Source: Thalassobius sp050633445 | GTDB taxonomy: Bacteria; Pseudomonadota; Alphaproteobacteria; Rhodobacterales; Rhodobacteraceae | Length of the DNA: 20,377 nt | Assembly: GCA_050633445.1 (NCBI GenBank) | Contig: JBOEGN010000056.1 | Span: 1-20,377, forward strand | Direction: 5' to 3' | In this document: in pieces, positions 1 through 6,585 of the stretch | How the letters are laid out: each line of letters opens with the position of its first letter | Position numbering within the stretch: the stretch's first letter is position 1 | Position numbers and translations under genes: made by a program | The notes under the pieces: generated by a model | Database searches by the model: none | Told to the model about the DNA's origin: nothing | What the model saw: only the letters and a program-made list of their open reading frames with translations

Positions 1-69
1 CTGGACGCCAACCACCCGCTGGCTGGCAAGGCGTTGACTTTCGCCTTTGAAATCGTGTCGATCAACTGA
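1..69 (+). CDS. FKBP-type peptidyl-prolyl cis-trans isomerase, C-terminal end (partial)
   Basis: An open frame enters from the left edge and ends at TGA 67-69. The 22 visible residues contain the block DANHPLAGKALTF followed by a short beta strand ending in VSIN. This is the typical C-terminal signature of FKBP-type prolyl isomerases of the SlyD type, in which NHPLAGK.L.F.. closes the FKBP fold. These enzymes catalyse cis-trans isomerisation of X-Pro bonds and act as folding helpers. The N-terminus, the IF domain and any metal-binding tail lie outside the window, although a stop straight after the FKBP strand argues against a long His-rich SlyD tail. A strong terminator follows 18 nt downstream, so this is the last gene of its transcript. 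Confidence 0.75.
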   Translation: MDANHPLAGKALTFAFEIVSIN

Positions 70-87
70 TCTGACGATATCGTTGTG

Positions 88-115
88 AAAGCCCCGCCAA
101 TGTGCGGGGCTTTTT
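88..115 (+). terminator. Intrinsic terminator of the FKBP gene
   Basis: A perfect 10-bp stem (AAAGCCCCGC 88-97 with GCGGGGCTTT 104-113) has a 6-nt loop and runs into a tract of five T. It is a textbook rho-independent terminator placed just after the stop at 69. Confidence 0.9.
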
Positions 116-176
116 GCATTCCCAAAGCCTTGCTATCCTAGGGCCCTAAGTCGCCGAAGACCAAACGGAGGACGAC

Positions 177-767
177 ATGCCCAATACCGCTGACTCTCTG
201 CTGGAGCGTATGCGCGAGCTTCAGGACGAATTCGAACAAGAGCTTGCCAAACGGCGCACGGCCTTTCGCTATAAACTGGAAAATGGCCGTGTCATCTGGG
301 AGGATGAAGCCCGCCGTCAACATCGTGCCTTGCGGGTTCGTTGGCTGGCCTTTTTACGGCGCACGCGGCCCCTGACGGTGATCACGGCTCCGGTGATCTA
401 TTCGCTGATAATCCCGTTTGTGCTGCTGGATCTCTTTGTTTCGATCTACCACGCGATCTGTTTTCCGGCCTATGGCATCCCCAAGGTGCGCCGGTCCGAT
501 CACATCCGCATTGACCGTCATCATCTGGCCTATCTCAACGGTCTTCAGAAATTGAACTGTGTGTACTGTGGATATTGCAACGGATTGCTGTCTTATGTGC
601 GCGAAATCGCGGGCCGAACCGAGGCTTATTGGTGCCCCATCAAACACGCGGCCCGCGTGGACGGAACCCATGCCCATTATGGCAGTTTTCTGGAATATGG
701 CGACGCAGATGGGTTCGAAGCCGGTATGACCCGCACCCGCAACGACCTGAAAAACCGAAAGGATTAG
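177..767 (+). CDS. Uncharacterised membrane-anchored protein with a CxxCxxC...C cluster
   Basis: I do not recognise a named family; similar conserved hypothetical proteins probably exist in other Proteobacteria. The 196-residue product starts with a charged, probably helical segment (about residues 5-60, rich in Glu and Arg). A hydrophobic stretch at about 67-95 could be one long membrane helix or a hairpin. Downstream is a cytosolic-looking domain with Cys128, Cys131, Cys134 and Cys153, plus HH at 115-116 and His157. The spacing suggests a metal site or redox cluster, which is inference only. The start is supported by GGAGG at 167-171, 5 nt upstream. The stop (765-767) overlaps the stop of the convergent regulator gene. 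A possible weak promoter lies around 111-139. Confidence 0.75.
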   Translation: MPNTADSLLERMRELQDEFEQELAKRRTAFRYKLENGRVIWEDEARRQHRALRVRWLAFLRRTRPLTVITAPVIYSLIIPFVLLDLFVSIYHAICFPAYGIPKVRRSDHIRIDRHHLAYLNGLQKLNCVYCGYCNGLLSYVREIAGRTEAYWCPIKHAARVDGTHAHYGSFLEYGDADGFEAGMTRTRNDLKNRKD

Positions 768-1789
768 GTGCCGCGAAATTTGCTGGGCGAGATACCGAAC
801 CGGCTGCGGAACCCTTTCAGGAACGCTGAATCCGACGAGAATCCGCTGGCCAGACCGACCTCGGTGATGCTCATGTCGGTTTCACGCAGCAACGCGCGCG
901 CATGGTCCAACCTAAGGCCGCGATAATACTGCAACGGGCTGGTGTTAAGGTATTTGAGGAACAGCCGTTCCACCTGTCTGCGCGAGACACCGACCCGGCA
1001 ACACAGCTCGGCCAGGGGCAGGGGGTCTTCGATGTTTTCATGCATCAGGCGACCGATCTCGACCAGCTTGGAGTTTCGCGACCCCAGCAGCACGCTTAGC
1101 GACGAGCGTTGATGCGCATTCTGCGCCCGCCGCCCGCCATAAACGCACATATCAGCGACGGCCAAGGCAAATTGTGGGCCGAAATCCTCTTCGACCAGGG
1201 TCAGCATCATATCGGTCGAGGCAACGCCGCCGCCACAGGTCAGGACCTTACCGTCAATCTCGTAAATCGCGGTCGAGATCTCTTGGTCAGGGAATTCTTC
1301 GCGGAACGCGGGCTGGTTTTCCCAATGCAGCGTGGCTCGTTTGCCGCGCAGAATGCCCGCACGCGCCAGGGTGATTGCGCCGGTGCAGACGCCGCCCACA
1401 ATGCCGCCATGCTTGGCATGACGCCTGAGCGCCGACATGGTTTTATGCGATGCGTCGAACTCATGCACCGTTCCGGCACAGACAAAAGCATGGGCGTTTT
1501 GCGGAAACGTATCCATCGCCATGTCCACGCTGACCGTCATCCCACAGGAACTGGTGACGGCTGCGCCATCCTCGGAATAGGCGCTCCAGCGATACAGCGG
1601 GCGCTGGGCCAGCTGATTGGCGATCCGCAGCGGGTCCAACGCAGCGCTAAAGGCCAGCAGCGTGAATTGCGGCAACAGCAAGAACGCAAACTCTCGGGCG
1701 GTGCCTTGGGCGTTCACGTCGAAATATGCCGCGCCGCGCGGAACAATGGGGCCTTCGGTATTCATGGTGCTGGGTGTATAATCTGTCAT
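764..1789 (-). CDS. GlxA-like AraC-family transcriptional regulator (DJ-1/PfpI domain plus HTH)
   Basis: The N-terminal half (about residues 25-200) is a DJ-1/PfpI (class I glutamine amidotransferase-like) fold, with the nucleophile-elbow motif GVCTGA and the following LARAGIL helix. The C-terminal about 100 residues form an AraC double helix-turn-helix, with SRRQVERLF in the first HTH and SGFSSDSAFLKGFRSRFG then SPSKFR in the second. This architecture is that of GlxA/CdhR/GbdR-type regulators, which often control catabolism of amines, betaines or amino acids; no substrate can be assigned here. The start is uncertain: in-frame ATGs lie at 1814-1816, 1787-1789 and 1763-1765 and none has a good Shine-Dalgarno. 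I chose the middle one (341 aa). It lies 72 nt after the quinone reductase-like gene on the same strand and could be co-transcribed with it. Confidence 0.88.
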   Translation of the reverse strand: MTDYTPSTMNTEGPIVPRGAAYFDVNAQGTAREFAFLLLPQFTLLAFSAALDPLRIANQLAQRPLYRWSAYSEDGAAVTSSCGMTVSVDMAMDTFPQNAHAFVCAGTVHEFDASHKTMSALRRHAKHGGIVGGVCTGAITLARAGILRGKRATLHWENQPAFREEFPDQEISTAIYEIDGKVLTCGGGVASTDMMLTLVEEDFGPQFALAVADMCVYGGRRAQNAHQRSSLSVLLGSRNSKLVEIGRLMHENIEDPLPLAELCCRVGVSRRQVERLFLKYLNTSPLQYYRGLRLDHARALLRETDMSITEVGLASGFSSDSAFLKGFRSRFGISPSKFRGT

Positions 1790-1861
1790 CGGTTCACAGC
1801 TTGTAGCACAGCCCATGTGTGGGAGAAATCCGTTTCCACCCCAAATTCCAGCAATCAGCCC

Positions 1862-2851
1862 CTATGCGAAAGAAACCAGCACGGCTCCTTTGCGATGCCC
1901 CGCCTCGACAGCTTCGTGGGCGGCGGCGGTTTGTTCCGGTAACAGAACCTGTTCGACATCCACCGTCAGCGCGCCATCCGCCAGTGCTGCGTGCAGCTGC
2001 ATGATCGCCTTGATCCGGTCTTCGTAGGACAGCAGGTAAATCAGCGTGAATTGCATGGTCACATGTTTGAACAAGAGAGTATAAAACGGCAGGTCGAACG
2101 CACGTTTCTGGGCCGAGCCATAGGCCGCGACGGTGCCTCCTTCGGCGATGACCTGAGCGATCATGTCGATGTTCAGGCCTGCCTCGACCTCGACCACATG
2201 TTCGACGGGCTGGCCGTTATTGGCTGCCATGATCTGTTCGGCCAAGTCAGTGGCGCGATAGTTCAGCACCGTGTCGGCGCCCGCCTGCAATACCCGTTCG
2301 GCCATGTCGTCTGACGCGGTCGCGATGACCCGCGCACCGCCCCATTTGGCCAGTTGAACCGCCAGAATGCCCACCGTGCCGGACCCGCCAGAAATCAGCA
2401 CCGTTTTGCCGTTCACCTGGCCCAGCCCGAAAACGCAATGACTGGCTGTCAGGCCGGGAATGCCCAACACGGCCCCGGTTTCCATCGAGACATCCTCGGG
2501 GAGGGGGACCGCCTGTTCTTGTGGCAACGCAACATAATCAGCGGCCGAGCCATGAGCCCGACGCCATGCCGCATTCCACAGCCAAACACGTTCGCCGATG
2601 CGGGTTTCTGGCACGCCATCGCCCACTGCTTCGATGATGCCAGCGCCGTCGCTGTGGGGAATGACCTGTGGAAATTCGGGGTCCGTCATGCCAGGGCGCG
2701 CGCCACCCCGCAGTTTGACATCTGACGGGTTCACGCCCGTTAGATGCACCCGGACCAACACCTCGCCGGGGGCAGGCTGTGGTTTTTCCAGCTCTTTCAG
2801 TTCCAGAACATCTCGGGCCGGGCCCAGTTGAGTGTACACAACAGCACGCAT
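1862..2851 (-). CDS. NAD(P)H:quinone oxidoreductase-like zinc-independent medium-chain dehydrogenase/reductase
   Basis: The 329-residue protein has the medium-chain dehydrogenase/reductase layout. A GroES-like N-terminal domain contains GVNPSDVKLRGG (39-50) and the PHSDGAG element near 65. The Rossmann nucleotide-binding domain begins around 150 with ISGGSGTVGILAVQLAKW. The structural-zinc cysteine cluster of alcohol dehydrogenases is absent, as in the quinone reductase (QOR) branch. Such enzymes use NADPH to reduce quinones or activated alkenes in the cytosol; the actual substrate is unknown. A strong Shine-Dalgarno (AGGGGAGG on the minus strand) sits a few bases upstream of the ATG. It lies between irr and the GlxA-like regulator on the same strand, which makes it a candidate target of either one. 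Confidence 0.9.
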   Translation of the reverse strand: MRAVVYTQLGPARDVLELKELEKPQPAPGEVLVRVHLTGVNPSDVKLRGGARPGMTDPEFPQVIPHSDGAGIIEAVGDGVPETRIGERVWLWNAAWRRAHGSAADYVALPQEQAVPLPEDVSMETGAVLGIPGLTASHCVFGLGQVNGKTVLISGGSGTVGILAVQLAKWGGARVIATASDDMAERVLQAGADTVLNYRATDLAEQIMAANNGQPVEHVVEVEAGLNIDMIAQVIAEGGTVAAYGSAQKRAFDLPFYTLLFKHVTMQFTLIYLLSYEDRIKAIMQLHAALADGALTVDVEQVLLPEQTAAAHEAVEAGHRKGAVLVSFA

Positions 2852-2888
2852 GTCATTCCTCCCCTTTGTTGGAAAGGATCGTAGGGGT

Positions 2889-2912
2889 GCGCGGATTTAA
2901 ATCAATCCACGC
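2889..2912 (-). other. Hairpin between irr and the quinone reductase-like gene
   Basis: GCGCGGATT (2889-2897) can pair with AATCCACGC (2904-2912), giving a 9-bp stem in minus-strand RNA with one G-U pair and a 6-nt loop. There is no T-tract on the minus strand, so it is at most a weak terminator or an mRNA-processing structure in the 94-nt gap after irr. Confidence 0.4.
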
Positions 2913-2945
2913 CGCGCATTACGTTGAGAAAGGATACGCAGGCGA

Positions 2946-3368
2946 TCACTTGCGGCGCAGGCGGATTACCACATCGACGCTAGCAATTTCAGCGCCTTCG
3001 GGGGCATTGGGCAAGCTGGTGATGACCAGTTCCTCGCTGGGGGCATCGGTCAGGGTGCCGTCATTTTCCCAGAAGAAATGAGGATGTTCGTGCGTGTTGG
3101 TATCGAAATAGCTGCGCGAGCCATCCACCGTCACCTCTTGCATCAATCCGGCCTGACAAAAGGCGCGCAAAGTGTTGTAGACCGTCGCCAGTGACACGCT
3201 TTCGCCCTGGGTGCAGACCGCGCCGTACAGGCTTTCTGCGGTGACATGCCGATCCTGGCCGTCTCCGACCAAAAGCGCCGCCAAAGTGGTGCGTTGCCGT
3301 GTGGGGCGCAGTCCGGCCTCGGCCAGCCAAGCGGCACCACGGGTTTTTGCCTGTTCAGTCACGTTCAT
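2946..3368 (-). CDS. irr: Irr-type Fur-family iron-response regulator
   Basis: The 140-residue protein is a Fur-family regulator. It has a winged-helix domain (about 10-85) with recognition helix SLATVYNTLRAF (59-70), followed by VDGSRSYFDTNTHEH and a histidine-rich THEHPHFF segment (92-99). The CxxC zinc motifs of classical Fur are missing. This fits Irr, which in alphaproteobacteria senses iron status through haem and regulates iron, haem and Fe-S genes. From memory, Irr next to fabA is a recurrent arrangement in Rhodobacteraceae. I chose the ATG at 3366-3368, preceded by GGGA at 8-nt spacing. A GTG seven codons upstream is in frame but sits at the likely transcription start. It is divergent from fabA. 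Confidence 0.88.
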   Translation of the reverse strand: MNVTEQAKTRGAAWLAEAGLRPTRQRTTLAALLVGDGQDRHVTAESLYGAVCTQGESVSLATVYNTLRAFCQAGLMQEVTVDGSRSYFDTNTHEHPHFFWENDGTLTDAPSEELVITSLPNAPEGAEIASVDVVIRLRRK

Positions 3369-3394
3369 GTCACGGTTCCCATGCTTCACATGCT

Positions 3395-3424
3395 AATATA
3401 ACGGACCCAAGCAGGGAATTTCAA
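3395..3424 (-). promoter_or_regulatory. Sigma70-like promoter of irr
   Basis: Reading the minus strand, TTGAAA (3424-3419) and TATATT (3400-3395) are separated by 18 nt. This predicts a transcript start near 3388, with the Shine-Dalgarno and the ATG at 3368 following at normal distances. It is a good match to the sigma70 consensus, but no start site has been measured. Confidence 0.6.
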
Positions 3425-3539
3425 ATGAAAATCGGTCGCAACTGGATAGGGTGATAACGGCGCAGTCTTGCAGGAGGGTTCGGCCCGGTGATAGAGGGGG
3501 AGGAAACCAAGACCTCCGAACAAAGGGAATCCGCCTTCT

Positions 3540-4049
3540 ATGTCGCAATATCCAAGCAGTTTTGACCGCGAAGACCTTCTGAAATGCGCCCGTGGCGAAC
3601 TGTTTGGCGAGGGCAACGCGCAACTGCCCGCCCCGCCAATGCTGATGATGGATCGCATCACCGAAGTGTCAGGAGATGGCGGCGCCCACGGCAAAGGCCA
3701 CATCCTGGCCGAGTTCGACATCACCCCGGATCTGTGGTTCTTTGACTGTCACTTCCCCGGCAACCCGATCATGCCCGGCTGCCTTGGCCTTGACGGGCTG
3801 TGGCAACTGACTGGCTTCAACCTTGGCTGGCGCGGCTGGCAAGGGCGCGGCATGGCTGTGGGCGTGGGTGAAGTGCGCCTGACTGGCATGGTGCGGCCCG
3901 ACCGCAAGATGCTGACCTACAAGGTGGATTTCAAGAAAGCGATCCAGACACGGCGGCTAACCATGGGCGTGGCCGATGGCATCGTCGAAGCGGATGGCGA
4001 AGTCATCTACGAAGTCAAAGACATGAAAGTCGCGCTGAGCGAGAGCTGA
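3540..4049 (+). CDS. fabA: 3-hydroxydecanoyl-ACP dehydratase/isomerase FabA
   Basis: FabA dehydrates 3-hydroxyacyl-ACP and isomerises trans-2-decenoyl-ACP to cis-3-decenoyl-ACP, the branch point of anaerobic-type unsaturated fatty acid synthesis in the cytosol. The hot-dog-fold signature is clear: FFDCHFPGNPIMPGCLGLDG carries the catalytic His71 and Asp85, equivalent to E. coli His70 and Asp84. The length, 169 aa, is close to E. coli FabA (172). The Shine-Dalgarno AAGGGA (3523-3528) is 11 nt from the ATG. The gene is divergent from irr with a 171-nt shared upstream region and is closed by its own terminator at 4072. It is therefore probably not co-transcribed with fabB, although the two act in sequence. 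Confidence 0.97.
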   Translation: MSQYPSSFDREDLLKCARGELFGEGNAQLPAPPMLMMDRITEVSGDGGAHGKGHILAEFDITPDLWFFDCHFPGNPIMPGCLGLDGLWQLTGFNLGWRGWQGRGMAVGVGEVRLTGMVRPDRKMLTYKVDFKKAIQTRRLTMGVADGIVEADGEVIYEVKDMKVALSES

Positions 4050-4071
4050 TCGCGGGACAGGCTGAACGATG

Positions 4072-4099
4072 AAAAGGGGCTCGCTTGGGCCCCTTTTTT
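4072..4099 (+). terminator. Intrinsic terminator downstream of fabA
   Basis: AAAAGGGGC (4072-4080) pairs perfectly with GCCCCTTTT (4089-4097) over an 8-nt loop, and the stem continues into a T6 tract. It starts 22 nt after the fabA stop and should end the fabA transcript before the Nudix gene and fabB. Confidence 0.9.
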
Positions 4100-4101
4100 G
4101 T

Positions 4102-4131
4102 TTTGGGCTGCATGTCCGTTTTGAGCCCAAA
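4102..4131 (+). repeat. Perfect 8-bp inverted repeat following the fabA terminator
   Basis: TTTGGGCT (4102-4109) and AGCCCAAA (4124-4131) form a perfect inverted repeat with a 14-nt loop. No T-tract follows on either strand. It sits immediately beside the fabA terminator, at the upstream edge of the lower-GC Nudix insertion, and could be an mRNA structure or the remnant of a small intergenic repeat. Confidence 0.5.
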
Positions 4132-4171
4132 CCCACCTCGACAAACAAATCAAGAATGCTAGGTTTTTCAA

Positions 4172-4633
4172 ATGAATATTTGGCGACCACAGCAGAATAT
4201 ACAGGTGAAAGCTCTTGGCCTTGTCTGGCGTCAAGGCCTCTTGCTCGCGAGCGAAATCTGTCTTGACGATGGCACCGTGAAGGGCGTCAGGCCTCTCGGT
4301 GGTCAGTTGGAATTTGGTGAAACGTGGCGCGAAGCGCTCGTTAGAGAATTTTCTGAGGAGCTTCATGTCGCGGTCGAACTGAAGGGTGATCCAATGGTTT
4401 TGGAGAATATCTACACACATCAGGGCATGGTCGGACACGAAATTACATTTGTCTCTGATGTCACGTTTCCAACCAATGCCTACGATCAAGACGGACCCAT
4501 AGAATACTTCGAAGACAATGGCGAAAAGTGCATTGCCCGTTGGTACGATGTAGCCCTGTTAGATTGTGGGGAATTGGAGCTCTACCCAAACGGCCTCAAA
4601 GCCAAACTTCAAGACAGAGGCAAGACAAGCTAA
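4172..4633 (+). CDS. Nudix hydrolase domain protein
   Basis: The 153-residue protein carries a Nudix box in about residues 43-66: GGQLEFGE, TWREALV, REFSEELHV. This matches Gx5Ex7REUxEExGU except that His replaces the usual late glycine. The metal-binding Glu residues (REFSEE) are intact, so hydrolysis of a nucleoside-diphosphate-X substrate is plausible; the substrate is not predictable. The N-terminal strand VKALGLVWRQGLLLASE is typical of the fold. Codon use and base composition are visibly AT-richer than the flanking fab genes, suggesting recent acquisition. It lies between the fabA terminator and the fabB promoter. The start at 4172 is supported only by a weak AGG at 4161-4163. Confidence 0.88.
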   Translation: MNIWRPQQNIQVKALGLVWRQGLLLASEICLDDGTVKGVRPLGGQLEFGETWREALVREFSEELHVAVELKGDPMVLENIYTHQGMVGHEITFVSDVTFPTNAYDQDGPIEYFEDNGEKCIARWYDVALLDCGELELYPNGLKAKLQDRGKTS

Positions 4634-4715
4634 CTTCGAAGGTCCGAAAAGTCCGCTTGTCTGCCATTTTCGTTCGCCCGTCCGTTGAACGATATCGTCT
4701 CTGCCCCAACCCGTC

Positions 4716-4744
4716 TTGCACCTCTCGCGCCCAAGCCCTACTAA
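4716..4744 (+). promoter_or_regulatory. Candidate sigma70-like promoter of fabB
   Basis: TTGCAC (4716-4721) and TACTAA (4739-4744) are separated by exactly 17 nt. The predicted start near 4751 is just upstream of the fabB Shine-Dalgarno AAGGGAG (4758-4764). This would give fabB its own promoter, independent of fabA. Confidence 0.5.
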
Positions 4745-4771
4745 GACAGTAGCAAACAAGGGAGTGCTCGT

Positions 4772-5946
4772 ATGCGTCGAGTAGTGGTCACAGGGCTGGG
4801 CGTGGTGTCGTCCATCGGGAACAATGCCCAAGAGGTTCTGGCTTCGCTGAAAACCGGGAAATCCGGCATCACCGCCAACGAGGCGATGAAGGAACATGGG
4901 TTCCGCAGCCAGGTCGCGGGCGAGATCAAGCTTGATATCAAAGAATTCGTCGACAAACGCTCCTTGCGGTTTATGGGGCCTGGTGCGGCCTATGCGCATA
5001 TCGCGATGCAGCAGGCCATCGCCGATTCCGGGCTGGAAGAATCTGACGTGGTCAACACCCGTACCGGCCTTGTGGCCGGGTCCGGTGGCCCGTCGACCAG
5101 CGCCATGCTGGCCGCGCATCAGACCGTGCTGAAAACCGGCGCGACCAAGCGGATCGGCCCATTTGCCGTGCCCAAGACCATGTCCTCGACCGTTTCTGCG
5201 AACCTGGCGACCGCGTTCAAAATCAAGGGCATTAACTATTCGATCACTTCGGCCTGTTCGACCTCGCTGCATTGTATCGGCAACGCGGCCGAGCAGATCA
5301 TGATGGGCAAACAGGACGTTATGTTTGCCGGTGGCGCAGAAGAGCTGGANNNNNNNNNNNNNNNNNNNNNNNNNNNNNNNNNNNNNATCGCGACGGGTTC
5401 GTGATTGGTGGCGGCGGCGGTATCGTCGTGTTGGAAGAGCTGGAACACGCTCTGGCCCGCGGCGCCAAGATTTATGGCGAAGTAACCGGCTATGCGGCCA
5501 CCTCGGATGGTCACGATATGGTTGCCCCCAGCGGCGAGGGTGGCGAGCGCGCCATGCGTCTGGCCATGGATATGTTGGGCGAGGATCGCAAGATCGGCTA
5601 TATCAACGCGCATGGTACCTCGACCCCCGTGGGCGATGTCGGCGAAGTTGAAGCGGTCCGCCGCATCTTTGGCGAAGGCAATGTGCCGCCGATTTCCTCG
5701 ACCAAGTCGATGACCGGCCACAGCCAGGGCGCGACTGGCGCCCAAGAGGCGATCTATTGCCTGCTGGCGCTGCATAACGACTTCATCATCCCGTCGATCA
5801 ATGTGGAAAACCTGGATCCCGGCATCAACGAGGGCGAGATCGCGACCAAGTTGGTGGAAAATGCGGGGCTGGATACGGTGATGACCAACAGCTTTGGCTT
5901 TGGCGGGACCAATGGCTCGATGTTGATGTCGAAATACACCGGCTGA
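4772..5946 (+). CDS. fabB: Beta-ketoacyl-ACP synthase I FabB (interrupted by an assembly gap)
   Basis: FabB elongates cis-3-decenoyl-ACP made by FabA and other acyl-ACPs by condensation with malonyl-ACP in FAS II. The thiolase fold is obvious. The catalytic Cys162 lies in TSACSTSLHCIG; the two catalytic histidines are in NAHGTSTPVGD and KSMTGHSQGATG, downstream of the gap; and the C-terminal NSFGFGGTNGS motif is present. A run of 37 N (5350-5386) breaks the reading frame: 192 codons precede it, 185 follow. By comparison with E. coli FabB about 30 whole residues are missing, which restores the frame and gives about 409 aa (E. coli 406). The gene is therefore probably intact in the organism. 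The Shine-Dalgarno AAGGGAG is 7 nt from the ATG. Confidence 0.96.
5350..5386. other. Assembly gap (37 N) inside fabB
   Basis: Thirty-seven undetermined bases occur within fabB. The two flanks are in different reading frames if 37 is taken literally. Comparison with E. coli FabB predicts 30 missing codons plus one base on each side, that is 92 nt. That length is also congruent with frame restoration (2 modulo 3). Confidence 0.95.
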
Positions 5947-5962
5947 TACCTGCCCCAACCGA

Positions 5963-6535
5963 TTACCCAATGACAGGCCGCCGGAACAGGCGGCCTGTTG
6001 CCGTTGTAAGCAGGCTGATCAGCACGGCACCCATGCCTGCGGTAATCAGCGCAAATTTCACCACTGCGAACCCGGAATAGGGCAGGGCAAGCCATCCGGC
6101 AAAGCCTTGGGGATCATTCAGCATGACAAAGCTGACCAGATTTTCCGAGGCATCCATGAGCGCGCCGCCAATGAAAAACAATGCTGCCAGACAGCCGATC
6201 CGACGCGCCCAGCTGTCGCGTCGTCCTGCACGCGCCACGAATGTGCCCAACAACAGCCCGCTCAGCCCCAGCAGGATCAGAAACCCAAAGTCGATTTGCT
6301 GTGTGCGGACATAGACGTCCAGCGACCCCTGAGCCTGCATATGGGCGTAGAACTCTTTGATCCGCGTCGCATCAAAAGTCGTCTGGCCGGTCGCATAGTC
6401 GACTGGATGGTTGCTGGCTGCATAAGAGGCGTCCAGCAAGGTCTTGATCCACTGAAATCCGGAAAAAGCCACTGCCGTCAATGCAGCATGTGCCCAAACA
6501 GGTAATGAAAAGAGCGGTTTGAAAAAGCGTTGCAT
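5963..6535 (-). CDS. Uncharacterised four-helix integral membrane protein
   Basis: I do not recognise a named family. The 190-residue protein has about four hydrophobic segments: near residues 8-28, 80-100, 112-132 and 150-175. Between the first two lies a polar loop of about 50 residues containing TRIKEFYAHM and LDVYVRTQQIDFGF. The motif GGALMDASENLV in helix three carries acidic residues inside the membrane region. I chose the start at 6533-6535 because TCTCC at 6541-6545 gives a GGAGA Shine-Dalgarno at 5-nt spacing on the minus strand; longer in-frame starts run into the operator region. It is divergent from a MarR regulator with paired palindromes between them, so it is the likely regulated target. 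It converges on fabB with a 16-nt gap. Confidence 0.8.
   Translation of the reverse strand: MQRFFKPLFSLPVWAHAALTAVAFSGFQWIKTLLDASYAASNHPVDYATGQTTFDATRIKEFYAHMQAQGSLDVYVRTQQIDFGFLILLGLSGLLLGTFVARAGRRDSWARRIGCLAALFFIGGALMDASENLVSFVMLNDPQGFAGWLALPYSGFAVVKFALITAGMGAVLISLLTTATGRLFRRPVIG
5973..5998 (+). terminator. Strong hairpin at the fabB / membrane gene convergence
   Basis: ACAGGCCGCC (5973-5982) pairs perfectly with GGCGGCCTGT (5989-5998) over a 6-nt loop. It lies 27 nt after the fabB stop, inside the last codons of the opposing gene. No U-tract follows, so it is a possible fabB 3'-end structure rather than a classic terminator. Confidence 0.45.
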
Positions 6536-6551
6536 GAGAATCTCCATTTGC

Positions 6552-6563
6552 ATTCCATGGAAT
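6552..6563. promoter_or_regulatory. Candidate MarR operator 1
   Basis: ATTCCATGGAAT is a perfect 12-bp palindrome in the short gap between the divergent membrane-protein and MarR genes. It shares its half-site (ATTCC) with a second palindrome exactly 21 bp away, centre to centre, so both would face the same side of the helix. Confidence 0.65.
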
Positions 6564-6571
6564 ATAAAATA

Positions 6572-6585
6572 CATTCCCCGGAATG
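6572..6585. promoter_or_regulatory. Candidate MarR operator 2, overlapping the marR start codon
   Basis: CATTCCCCGGAATG is an inverted repeat (6-bp arms around CC) with the same ATTCC/GGAAT half-sites as operator 1. It overlaps the start codon at 6583-6585. The AT-rich tract 6563-6570 between the two sites could hold overlapping -10 elements for both directions (TATAAA forward, TATATT reverse), giving a simple autorepression design. Confidence 0.6.

Noticed and set aside
1109..1942. 277-codon plus-strand frame opposite the GlxA-like regulator
   Set aside because: The opposite strand encodes a full DJ-1/AraC regulator with all motifs; this frame has none.
4641..4662. Possible second copy of the GTCCG-rich motif seen at 4113-4127, flanking the Nudix gene
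   Set aside because: Only about eight bases match (GTCCGCTT against GTCCGTTT), too few to claim a repeat or an insertion footprint.
5272..5946. fabB as a pseudogene split into two frames
   Set aside because: The frame change coincides exactly with the N-run and disappears with the gap length predicted by homology, so it is an assembly artefact rather than a mutation.
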